A stretch of DNA of 64,000 nt, taken from contig JAJNNX010000021.1 of assembly GCA_023159155.1 (NCBI GenBank), positions 496,001 through 560,000 on the forward strand, given 5' to 3'. The stretch comes from Ustulina deusta. Its lineage: Eukaryota; Ascomycota; Sordariomycetes; Xylariales; Xylariaceae. Shown here piece after piece: positions 21,580 to 31,826 of the stretch. Positions within the stretch are counted from its first letter, which is position 1. Each line of letters starts with the position of its first letter. Made by a program: the position numbers and the translations under genes. The notes under the pieces are model-generated. The model saw nothing but the letters and a program-made list of their open reading frames with translations, was not told where the DNA came from and did no database searches.

Positions 21580-23193
21580 ATGTGTGAATCTCAGAGCCTT
21601 CAGCACGCCCCGTGTGCTCCAGTCGTCGTCGAATCTGGATCGCTATCTGGAATCCACCGCCCGAATGCCACAAGATCGTTTCTGGGAGTTCCTTACGCAG
21701 CACCTCCCGTAGGGGACCTGCGCTGGCGGCCACCACAGCGCCCTTTGCACTGGTCCGGTGTACGGCCAGGCGACAGATTCGGCCCTGCCAGTGTTCAGCC
21801 CGCGCCGCCGACTGCCTCGTTATTTTCTACCTGGGACACCGAGTTCAGCGAGGACTGCCTCTACCTGAACGTGTACACCGGCGCCGAGGACTCTACTGAC
21901 AGGCCCGTCCTGGTCTGGTTCCATTTTGGCGCCTTTGTCTTCGGGTCCGGGGCCAATCCCATGCAAAATGGGGCCAAGCTGGCCGCTGAGGGTATTACGG
22001 TCGTCACTGTGAACTTCCGCCTCGGTCGACTCGGCTTCCTCGCACTTCCAGAGCTGAGTGCCGAGTCCGGTCACCACGCATCAGGCAACTACGGCATCAT
22101 GGACCAGATCGCGGCGTTGGAGTGGGTGCAGCGGAACATCAAGGCGTTCGGGGGCAATCCCGGGAACGTGACGATAGGGGGCGTCTCCTCCGGCGGCTCG
22201 AGCATCCACATCCTTCGCGCCTCGCCGCTAACCAAGGTTTTATTCTCCAAAGCGATCTGCGAAAGCGGGCCTGGAATGGCACCCGCGATCGACGGGCCTG
22301 GTCACATCGCGGCTCACATGACGCTGGCTGCAGCCGAAGAGGCCGGGACAGAGTTACTACATGCCCTCGGCGCCTCCTCCCTCGCCGACCTACGCGAGAT
22401 GTCCTGTGAAAAGATCGTGGCGGCAAAACTGCCCCGTGGGCAGGGACTATGGCAGTCCTATTTACGACCTACCTCTACCAGCCTGAGCGTCTACGACACC
22501 GCAAACCCCATCATCGACGGCTATGTGCTTCCTCTATCGCCCCTTACCGCATTCACATCTGGCCTGGCAGCTGACGTTCCCCTTCTAGCAGGCAGCGTCG
22601 CCGACGACGGGACAGCTCTGCCGCGTCTCGGTTCCCTGGCTGATTATCACGCATTCGTAAGGGAAACATTTCGAGAACAAACCAACGAGGCCCTCCGCCT
22701 GTATCCCGCGACTACGGACACGGAAGTGTGGACTTCGTCGTGGAAGCTCCTCGCCGACCAAGTCTTTTCCTGGCCGACGTGGACATCCGCACGTCTCCAG
22801 TCGAAACATATGAAGTCACCCGCATGGTACTACGTATTCGCGCGCGCGCCCCCGATCCCCGCGAGCTCGGAAATAGTCGAACGGAAATTCGCCGGCGCTT
22901 TTCACGTTGCTAGCACGATGTATGCGTTTGGCAATCTCGACGTATGGCAATGGGATTGGAGCGACGCGGATCGATCGCTTTCGAGAACGATGATGAAGGC
23001 TTGGGTGCGATTTGTGCGGTTTGGGAGCCCCGAGGGGAGCCAGGGAGGCGCTGATGCCTGGCCGGCTTTGAGCTTGAGTCGTGATGTTGTACGAATTTGG
23101 AATGACGATGGCGAGTCACGGTTGGAGTCGTCGGGACCGCTTGCTCGTGAGGTAGTCGCGTTTTGGGATAGGTATTATGGGGTCGAATTATAG
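21580..23193 (+). CDS. Type-B carboxylesterase (alpha/beta hydrolase)
   Basis: A single exon encodes 537 residues of the carboxylesterase/lipase type-B family. Landmarks are RSFLGVPYAAPPVGDLRWRPP near the N-terminus, EDCLYLNVY, the oxyanion region VWFHFGAFVFGSG, NYGIMDQIAALEWVQRNI, the nucleophile elbow GVSSG with Ser about 203, and the C-terminal GAFHVASTMYAFGNL with the catalytic His. The acid residue probably lies in GSVADDGTAL. The elbow is GVSSG instead of the common GESAG, and the oxyanion loop is HFGAF instead of HGGGF, so specificity may be unusual. No signal peptide is visible, which suggests an intracellular enzyme. It heads a run of enzymes (oxygenase, dehydrogenase, monooxygenase) that could act on the same substrate class. 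The start fits because the family domain begins about 14 residues in. Confidence 0.9.
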   Translation: MCESQSLQHAPCAPVVVESGSLSGIHRPNATRSFLGVPYAAPPVGDLRWRPPQRPLHWSGVRPGDRFGPASVQPAPPTASLFSTWDTEFSEDCLYLNVYTGAEDSTDRPVLVWFHFGAFVFGSGANPMQNGAKLAAEGITVVTVNFRLGRLGFLALPELSAESGHHASGNYGIMDQIAALEWVQRNIKAFGGNPGNVTIGGVSSGGSSIHILRASPLTKVLFSKAICESGPGMAPAIDGPGHIAAHMTLAAAEEAGTELLHALGASSLADLREMSCEKIVAAKLPRGQGLWQSYLRPTSTSLSVYDTANPIIDGYVLPLSPLTAFTSGLAADVPLLAGSVADDGTALPRLGSLADYHAFVRETFREQTNEALRLYPATTDTEVWTSSWKLLADQVFSWPTWTSARLQSKHMKSPAWYYVFARAPPIPASSEIVERKFAGAFHVASTMYAFGNLDVWQWDWSDADRSLSRTMMKAWVRFVRFGSPEGSQGGADAWPALSLSRDVVRIWNDDGESRLESSGPLAREVVAFWDRYYGVEL

Positions 23194-23496
23194 AAATGGT
23201 GATATCACTCGTTCTGTGCGTTGTTAGTGGGATACAATGCTCTGCTCAGTCAGTTTAATGACTCAGTCCTTACTTTATTTCCCTTTGCTGATTTAAACAA
23301 AGCATTACAAATAGAGGTCTACATTTAGGTAGTACGACTGTGAAATGCGGGTCTCTAAATCTTATGTACTATTCTCGGCAACGGTGAGAAAAATTGATGA
23401 GATGGATACAGTTATTGCAATTATATGGGTTGAAGGAATGTTCATTTAATCTGCAGACAAGGAGCTACTGCTGTGATCTACCAGTTCTCATCAAAT
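23194..23496. other. Short intergenic gap between esterase and oxygenase genes
   Basis: The two genes converge here. Nothing but 3' flanks is seen. Confidence 0.5.
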
Positions 23497-24485
23497 CTAC
23501 AACCCCTGAAGTGGTTCGTTCTCGTAGAACACAAAGAAGCGCATTTCAATGCTTTCTCTCGGCGCCTCATCAACTGCCTGGGGATGTCTGAAGGAGGCGT
23601 GGCAGCAGCGACTCTTGGAGCTATTCTTCGAGTCGTAACATTTGAATATCACAGCCTCATCAGGCTGCATCTCGGAGAGATAATACCACTTGTGCTTGGG
23701 ATTTTCGCGAACTTCGAGGGTCTGGAACCCATCACCTTTGGAAACGCTCTCATAGAAACTGCTGGTCCCCTTTGGTGGCGGGGTTGTGTCGATAGGGACC
23801 AAATCCTCATCACCAATAGTTCGTCCATCGCAGAAGCAAAGCGGATCCCGTCGGATCGTTTGGATCGGCCGCCAGAGGTTCACAGTTCCCCAGCGGGTCT
23901 CGGTAAGCTTCTCTGCCTCATCGGGGAGATTGTCTCCTAGGAGGGTGCGGGCTCCCTTGCCGGACTGGTCGATGTGCGCATAGCGAGCCGGAACCGGCTT
24001 CCCGAATCCCTCTTTATCTGAGATGTTGCCTCTGCCTCTACTGGCCTCCAGCTTCCGTAGAGCCTCAATATTGTCTTCCACGGTATTCTGTCGGATCAGG
24101 TGGGAGAAACAATGCACCCGCGTTGCGTTAGTGCTATGTTCAGCTATTAGCATGCATAGAGTCTAGGTGGAAACCTTGAAAGACGCGTATTTCACAACCG
24201 TCCCCTCACTCACATTGTCTTTACAAGCTCCTCGGCCTCGGGGTAGAGTATTTGTTTAATCTCACCCGAGTCGAGGGACGCGGTGCTGGGTTTCCACCTG
24301 CAGAGCTGGAAAGCGTGCGTATGTATGTCAAACTCGTTCTCCCGACCTCTCAAATCATTGATTTCTATAGCGTGGGTATCGAACTTTCGACGGAGAACAC
24401 CGACCGTTCCGAAGGTAGTCATCCCTGTCCCGCCTTTGGACGGATCCAGGTAGTAGTTCATGGCAGTTTTTACAACAACTGCCAT
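23497..24485 (-). CDS. CmcJ/AsaB-like oxygenase (GA4 desaturase family)
   Basis: Two exons, 24485-24214 and 24133-23497, are split by an 80-nt intron (GTGAGT...CATAG) and give 302 residues, the usual length. Family marks are NEFDIHTHAFQL in the N-terminal half, TNATRVHCFSHLIR across the splice junction, NLWRPIQTIRRDPLCFCD in the middle, WYYLSEMQPDEAVIFKCYDS, and the C-terminal SFRHPQAVDEAPRESIEMRFFVFY. This fungal family includes cephamycin CmcJ-like proteins, AsaB and the gibberellin desaturase DES, and is often found in secondary-metabolite clusters as a hydroxylase or desaturase. The substrate here cannot be told. The acceptor was chosen because it is the only one restoring the TNATRV block in phase. 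Convergent with the esterase. Confidence 0.85.
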
Positions 24486-26358
24486 ATTAGCTAATGTTAA
24501 GAAATCGGCGGGCTAGGGATAGAATTATGGAAACGGAACGAGGGCGGAAGATGATACACTCACCACTTGGGGGTGTCTGGGTATTTATAACAATATTTTG
24601 TTTTGTGGCTCTATCCATTAAAAAGCCATCAATGTAGCAGGACTTACAATCGACTGTTCCCACACCAGTGTTTTCATAAATTAAATAATAATTATGTGAC
24701 ATCATCCATGACTGAGGTGCATGGGTAATTAATGCGAACATCGTTTCTTTTCCTATCTTCTACCACATTCCACGTCAACTTACACCATTTCATCATGTCA
24801 GCCATAATGTTTTCAGCGCTAAGGCTGTCCTTCATGTTGTGTACAAGACCAGCAACGTTACCACCGGTCTCGAGTCTCTGAACTCTGTTTTGATTTGACA
24901 TGGCTGTTTAGATGCGCACGAAATCCCAAACTTTTGGCACCTGCCTGTCTGTGATTACTGTAACATTCAAGAAGATTACTATAGAAAGTAGCAGACTGAG
25001 ATAAGGCTACGAAATAGCAGGGGAGCTTGCGAATGTTTAATCATGCTGATAAACGTTGCTATCCGCTATCACAACGAATCTGTGAAGCTGACATACATGC
25101 ACACCTAGGTGGGTCTCGGATGCCGGCCGGGACTTCAAGGGTCATTCTGAATGCCTAGTAGTGGTAGTGCCTCGGATTCTCGGAAACAATGTTCTATACA
25201 GTAAAAACAACCTTGTTTTCTTACAGTTGTCACGCAACTAACCGTCCACTTCACAATACCCACAGCACACAGAGAAGTCCGCCTTCTACCCCTGTAGGCC
25301 AGCTAAACATCGTTTCCGAGAATCCGACGTCGACGATGGGATCTGTACCCAGGGTGACGTGAGCTCTGCAGATGTGGAGTGCGAATAGTATCGGCATACT
25401 GGTTATATCGCGGACGACGACACGCGTGGGCTGATCTAGCATCGATTGGCTCCATCTGCTGCAAGTGAGAATTTACTAATAGCAATATGCTGTGCTGCCT
25501 CGATTATCGTTCCGATCTAATAGCCTGCTTGAATCAACTGCAGCCCCATGCTCGAGACCAATGACATGTTTGGTAGAGCCGTACACATACACTAACTCAG
25601 CGCCACAAATTCAATATGAGTTAATAACATGAATATGATGATGATCTTATTGGGGCATGTAGCTGAAGGGCCAGGGACTGTCGCATAGTATTTCCACCAA
25701 TTCTGTATCAGCACATAAAGATGGTGTATCATAGGGCCACGGCAGACAGACATAATTAATCGAAACCTGAGGGGCGCTTTCTGGTGGTTATGATTGGTGG
25801 CTCCGAGATTGCCCCGGTGGGTTTTGAATTTAGTGACAACCCGAATCGAGAGCTCCCTGGAACGAATTGGTAGACGGCAATAAAGGATCTTGAAATAAAG
25901 TTATGTAGTAGGCCTATATTATATGTTACAAAATATTCGAGTTGCGGCCCTATACTGTAACACTACCAAAAGCAGAACGTAGTCAAGCCGGGCGCTTGGC
26001 TTGTCCGCAGTTATTATATCGTAAAGCGGTGTAGGTGGATCAGAGTGGCTTGAAGCTTCACATAGGGGAGTATATAAAAACACCACTACAACGGATCCTC
26101 AGCATAAGAACAAGAAACATCACCTACCTTAGCTAGCCATCTTCGATAAATTAAATTTTTAGCTTTACCACTTGATCACCTAATTCCCCATAAGAAAAGA
26201 GCGATAACTATACTAGGAAGTGTACGTTCGGCCTATCTCCTAGTATAGGGGCAGTGTATGTAACCCATAGGTAAGTGCTGTTAATTACGGTTGCCCGCTT
26301 CAATATATAAAAGTCTTCACATATTAGACATATCGTAGTTTAAGTCAATTAAGTACTC
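24486..26358. other. Intergenic region, no convincing gene
   Basis: Short minus-strand frames at 24692-24901 and 24487-24741 carry no recognisable motif and do not form a clear gene. A TATA-like GTATATAAAAACACC at about 26070 and a second, TATATAA at 26304-26310, precede the small frame at 26359. Confidence 0.4.
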
Positions 26359-26574
26359 ATGGCTCTCCCATCTCACTATCATGAAGCAAGCAACGGTGGA
26401 ATATTGGGTATGCGATGCACCGGAGTCCAATGGACCGGCAGTAGACAGGACGCAGATGGCCATACACACTATTATGCGCTGAGGTACATTCCTAGTCCCC
26501 AAAAGGTACTGCAAGGATCGGTTTTCGATATAGGAAACAATCGATGTCTCGAACTTCGCATTCCGGCTATTTGA
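26359..26574 (+). CDS. Possible small protein of 71 residues
   Basis: An open frame of 71 codons starts 49 nt downstream of TATATAA (26304-26310). The product is hydrophilic, rich in Gly, His and Tyr, has two Cys, and shows no signal peptide. No family is recognised. Only the promoter-like context and lack of an overlapping gene support it; it ends 100 nt before the 3' end of the convergent dehydrogenase gene. Confidence 0.25.
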   Translation: MALPSHYHEASNGGILGMRCTGVQWTGSRQDADGHTHYYALRYIPSPQKVLQGSVFDIGNNRCLELRIPAI

Positions 26575-26674
26575 GCCCTTGCTTCAGTCTAGTATATACC
26601 AACCGATAACAAGAAGTCTGAGTTCAATGGGTAGGTGCCGCTACCGTTATTGCCTGCAAGTTGAGCTTTATCCT

Positions 26675-27746
26675 CTATGTTAATGTATAGCCACCATCAA
26701 TAATGATGTCCGCTCCAGTCATGTAGCAACACGCGTCGCTGGCAAGGAATACGTAGGCCTATGTGAAATCAAGAAGTTATGTGAGCTAGCAGTCATTCAC
26801 GTTTCGTTTTCTAGGGGAGGGGCTCAAATATTACGTACACCCTTGAGCTCAGCAGCATCGGCGATGCGACCACCGGGTATCATGGATAGCCACTTCTCCA
26901 TTCGTTCGGGAGGCTGTATCGTGATCACTACAATCCCGGATGAGTTATAACCCGCCGCTCCCATAGCTTTCCATGTTGATGAGAACCAACTCACTTTCAG
27001 TCATGATAAATCCCGGCGAAACGCAGTTCACTCTCGCGAAATCTGCCCATTCTACTGCTAGGCTCTTGCCCAAATGAACTGCAGCAGCCTTGGACGCGTT
27101 GTAGGCAGCCTGGGTCTGTGGGATGTTGACTAGTGTGGCGCTGACTGATGATGTGATGATCAGATTGCCCGTCCCTTGTTGTTTAAAAATCTTGCCGGCA
27201 GCCTGTGCCGTCCACATGACGCCGTCGAGGTTCACCGCGTTGTTGTGACGCCATGTCTCCTCGGTGTATTCGAGACCTATGATATCCAAAATGAATCCCC
27301 GCGATTAAGTGACATCTTCCGAGCTATGGGTTTATGAAAAGTACTAAGACGCGAACTGCTTTAAATCAGAGAAATGATGATTACAGGTAAGGCTTACTTG
27401 GGATGTGGGCACAAACGCCAGCATTGGCTACGACAACGTCTAACCGACCGTTTCCAAATTCTTTCGCAATCCGATTAACGACCGTCGCGGTATTTTCTCG
27501 GTTTGCCACGTCACATTGAAAAGCCTCGACACGGGCACCGGTCTCTCGGGCGATTTGTGCAGCGGTCTCATGGGCGTCTCGACTCGATGTGTACATGAGA
27601 GCAACGTCTGCACCGGCTTCCGCAAGCCCTCGGACTATTTCGACGCCGATGCCTCGAGCACCACCTGTCACAGCAGCTATCTTGCCTTTCAGCGAGAACT
27701 GAGATAAGACAGGGGCAGTGGCGTTCGGAGATTTGTAGAGAGGCAT
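26675..27746 (-). CDS. NADP(H)-dependent short-chain dehydrogenase/reductase
   Basis: Four exons (27746-27398, 27276-26995, 26927-26839, 26758-26675) give 267 residues, a typical classical SDR. The cofactor motif TGGARGIG lies at about residues 27-34, VANAG follows the fourth strand, and the catalytic Ser (SSVSA, about 160), Tyr175 and Lys179 (YNASK) are present. PGFIMTE follows, and the C-terminus ends AYVFLASDACCYMTGADIIIDGGYTLT, as in fungal mannitol-dehydrogenase or sorbose/xylulose-reductase-like enzymes. The substrate is likely a polyol, sugar or ketone; this is inference from the subfamily. All four exons were needed to complete the fold, and the total of 804 nt is in frame. It is divergent from the small frame at 26359 and shares orientation with the monooxygenase upstream. 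Confidence 0.9.
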
Positions 27747-28495
27747 GCTTGGGTGTGTCCGTAGAGTATATATTTAAGCAGTGCGGGAAGAAAGACGGTG
27801 TGAATGTTGCGAGCGTTAAATGTTAAGTAGCCATATGGAAATATTTATGAAAGAATCCGACTAATAAAAAAGAAAAGAAAAGGCGTTCTTAAATAGAGGT
27901 TCGAGTTGAGAACATTTAGTTTGGAATGAAGTGTGATGAATGATGTAAGAAGAAGCAGTGGGATAAATAAGCTCAGTACACGTGTTTTAGATCATGATGT
28001 ATGTAGCATTACCACTGGGGCTACCATGCTCGGGCTAGAGCTCGTGCTATAGGTACATTGTAGCCTACCTACATACGACGTTCTTGATGGTTGACTGCTC
28101 CTCGAGATAATGGAAATAGGTAACCATCATGAGGGGCAACTGCTGTGTTTGGAGTTGATTCCCCGCCCCGAAGCTCTGCACTAGTCTGAATTAGGGAATA
28201 CCTCTTTCAGCGCCTCAGTGCTTCTCTCCGCAATTACCCCGCACTCTGCTCTCTCCATTATCGTTACCTAAGTGCTCGATTGAGGTACCTACCTAGGTAG
28301 CTTGGATACCCTATTACTGTAGGTACCTATTTTTCCGGCTACGAATTTGCGAACAAATCCTTCATTATCTCCAATAATCAAGCCACCTATCCTTCACCTC
28401 CCGCGTCTTCATCTCGAGCACATTTTGCGACATTCCCGAACCTTTCTCGCCTCCAGCAACGGCGGGGTTCATCATCTGTCATAGCAATCGTTCTT
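27747..28495. other. Intergenic region between SDR and monooxygenase genes
   Basis: The left end is the SDR promoter (ATATATTTAA near 27766-27775). Dense TAGGTACCTA-type motifs lie at about 28040-28075 and 28283-28330. No gene is seen. Confidence 0.45.
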
Positions 28496-30109
28496 CTATT
28501 TGAATGGATCCTTCGAAACCGCTTCTTCAACTTCTCGGTACGCATCGTATCCGTATAACCACGGTTGAACCTGGGGACAGGTCCAGCGACTGGGGAACGG
28601 CGCATTCGGCTCCCTTCCCAGCTGAGAGAGGAATAATTCATCTCGGGCTTCCTGTTCGGGGCCATTGGGCATATGGAACGAATCCCGCTTGAAAAATATC
28701 GCGTTAGGCTGTTGAACTTTTAAGAATGCCTTTACGACTCTTGAATCGGTAGTACATACCTGTTTGAAGGTCTCTTTCACAATTGCGTCGCCGCGAGCTT
28801 TGCGCAGGTCTTGGTACATACGAAGGACCTTTGGTAATTGTTCGCGTGTTTGGATTGACCCAAGCAGCAAGCCCAGAACCGCGCCATCTTCTATGGCTGA
28901 GTTGGCCCCTTGAGCTAGGTATGGAAGCATCGGGTGGCACGAGTCTCCTCTTCTGGTGTGTTAGCAGCGGCAGCATAGCGAAAAGTAAATGGAACAATGA
29001 CATGCAACTTACACGAACACGCAGTTTGACTTATCGCTAACCCATGAATGAAGTTCTCGACCTAGAGACCTAGTAAGCCATGAGAGAGCCACGGCCGCGA
29101 TGAAGATACCTCGAACTCACGATGCATTAACTTCCACTTATGGACTGACTTAACGAGTTCCAGAAATCGGTTCAATATTGGATCCCACCCGCCAAATAAA
29201 GCCCTCATCTCCTCAACGGACCCCGGTTGCCGTCGTACGCCTTCGGGTAGATCATCTGGAACTAGTAAGACAATGTTGTACATGGTACCGCCGCGCAACG
29301 AGTAAGCCACGGCATGAGATTTAGGGCCTATCCAGAAGCGACATGCTGGCTTTTGTACCATGTCTCGTAACTCGGGGTCATCGATGTCATCAAGAGTAAG
29401 GACAATCCGATATGCGAGGTCACCGGTAGGTCTGGGGAAATCCTTAATATCGAGGATGAGATTCCGGCATGTCGACCAAATTCCATCGGCAGCAACTATT
29501 AAGTCTGCTGTTGTCGTGATTCCTGCTTCCGTCTTGACTGAAGGGACAGCAAAGTCAATTTTAGTCACCCGTTGACCTAGATGAAACTTGACACCTAACT
29601 GTTTAGCCCGGTCGGCTAGAGCTAGGTGTAAGTCTACTCGATGGACTCCGATGAAGGGAAAACCATATCTTGAACGCAGTTTTTTGTTAAAGTCCTCCTC
29701 GAGAGCTAAGACCTTTCCATCGGAATAACGATGGACGGCGAGACAAGTCGGCTCCGCAACAACCTCCCACAGGCTGTCTGGTAAGTCCCATCTTCGTAGC
29801 AGGCGCGAGGCATTTGGAGTGATCTGCAATCCTGCACCGAACTATGAGGCCTTAGTTCTAATATCTACACTTTTCCTGGCAATCATTGCTTGTTGGGGAT
29901 AGCACTAAGCGGGCCTACCTCTTGCAACTCCTTTGCGCATTCAAATATAGTCACATCATGACCGGACAATGCGCTTTGAATGGCTGTCGCCAGACCACTG
30001 AGGCCAGCGCCGACAATGACGATGTTGAGGGTCACGGGCGATTTTACGTGAGTCTATATGGTCATTAATACATTCAACCGAATGAACCCGAAGTTCGCTT
30101 GCTTACCAT
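28496..30109 (-). CDS. FAD-dependent monooxygenase, salicylate-hydroxylase-like
   Basis: Six coding exons (30109-30107, 30053-29919, 29841-29121, 29061-29013, 28949-28760, 28687-28496) join to 429 residues, the usual size. The first coding exon is only the ATG, directly followed by donor GTAAGC. The dinucleotide-binding motif is IVIVGAGLSGLATA (residues 12-25), the DG motif is IVAADGIWS, and the second FAD motif is VGDSCHPMLPYLAQGANSAIEDG near residue 303. The C-terminal segment has WLYGYDAYREVEEA, seen in fungal salicylate-hydroxylase-like proteins. The enzyme should use NAD(P)H and O2 to hydroxylate an aromatic substrate. Introns 4 and 5 were placed by family continuity (SNCVFV-GDSCHP and FKQ-RDSFHMP). 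With its neighbours it suggests a small catabolic or tailoring group. Confidence 0.9.
30107..30109 (-). other. Start-codon-only coding exon of the monooxygenase
   Basis: The initiator ATG is followed at once by GTAAGC, and the next exon begins at 30053 with ACT CAC GTA AAA, in frame with the FAD motif. There is no in-frame ATG between the acceptor and the GxGxxG motif. Confidence 0.65.
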
Positions 30110-31826
30110 GTCGAGACAATGAAATTCCTGGTCGTTTTACCAGCCGCTGAAACACAACGTTGAATCCCAAGGTTTCGCGATAGGGGGAATATCAAATAAA
30201 ATACTTTCTCCAACTGCGATGGTTCGCACATACTACCATGGATTCTGGGGGGTTCCGGTCTCGCCGGTCGTGGTGCCACGTATGAGAATTTGGAGACCTG
30301 CCCGTTCGGTTAATCGTCAAGACGGCTAATCTAGATACCTTTTGCTGATGTTTTAACGATTAATCATATATTAACCAAGGAAGGATATTCAGTGACTTGG
30401 CGAGCAGTATTATATAGCAATTCACATTCGCTGATACGCACTGTATTGCGTGGGAGCCGGAGGCTTCAATTATTTCGGCTTCTCTGGCAATACTATCACG
30501 TGCACAGTCATGCATGCACTATGACATGATCTCATTTTCTACACAATCTCTGTGTCTCCTTATCTTCGTTTGGTTTTCGTTATTTCTTTCTATGGTCCGC
30601 GGTCACAAGATTTCCGCCATATTTAGATAGCAATCTTGGCATTCTTAGCCATTGGTCACGATAAATATAGCAGAAGTGTTTACTAGATATACTGTAATTA
30701 TAGTACACTTAGTGCACTCAGCCGCTAAATTTTATAGCGCACCGATATTTCTACTCTTGGCAACAACATCGACGGTTTCACAAGGCTGCCGTCCAGCCAT
30801 ATAGACTCGCACATGTAAACTTACACATACAGACCTACCTAACTACTTGCTAGCTAGTCTGAATGGGTAAGACTGTATAGGAGTCTATATGGCAGTCTAT
30901 ATTGCAGTCTATATGATAAGGTTCGATTAGAGAGTGAGTAGAAAAAAAAAGTAAATTATATCAAACCTGCATATGCTCAATTGCTGGGTGGATTAGCGGA
31001 AAAACGCTGGCACCGACCGTCATTTCTGGCTTCATTGGTGAAGCATCTCACCAGGGGCGGATCAAGTACTGAAACGGGCACAATCAATATATTTAATATT
31101 ACAAGCGATCACATCTGCTCTTATCCAGGGAGATGGGCCGAATCCTACGCTTCCACGTCTAGTAACTTCGTCAATTATTTAGGAGGGGCGAGGGTTCTTA
31201 ATCATAATAGACCGCGATTAGATTCAACAGTAAACACGAAAGTTGCCCCCTTTCTGTGAGAATTCTAGCTGAGTTGATGGCCGTTGGCTATGTAATTCCG
31301 TCATCTTACCCACACATATTCCATGATTCCAGCGCTTGGGAATGTGGCCTCGTCGTGCTGATGTTGCCATACGAACTCCTTCTTAGACACCTCATACTTG
31401 AACAACAAGAACGCCGAAGAATTCAGGGACCGACTAAGAAACAACAAACCCATAAAACAAACCAATGGACAGAGACTAAAGCTAGAAAATGTTTACAAAA
31501 AAGCGCGATTTATTCGGGGCCATCGTAGATAGCGCCGTCGAAGCAATTCAGAATCCTTCACTTCGCTCATTGCCTTTGGACTTCAGATGTCACGATGGGA
31601 AGTGTCAGAGGGGTTAGGTCCAGAGTGAATAGAGAGTCTCATCTGCAGCTAGGAAGTAGGTAGGTCGTAGTTAGGGCTCAATAGAGTGGTCAATTGATTC
31701 CTGAACCTTCCAAATATCTAGGGAGGCAACACCAATATATATATACCCACTCCCTAGGGTAGTGTAATATATATCCCTGACACGAAGCCCCTGTCAGCGG
31801 TGACACGAGGCGAAGGCCCTCTATTA
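30110..31826. other. Intergenic region, no gene recognised
   Basis: A 12-bp inverted repeat GCCATATAGACT / AGTCTATATGGC occurs at about 30796-30807 and 30883-30894, followed by two more AGTCTATAT copies up to about 30916. Remaining frames are short and unrecognised. Confidence 0.4.
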
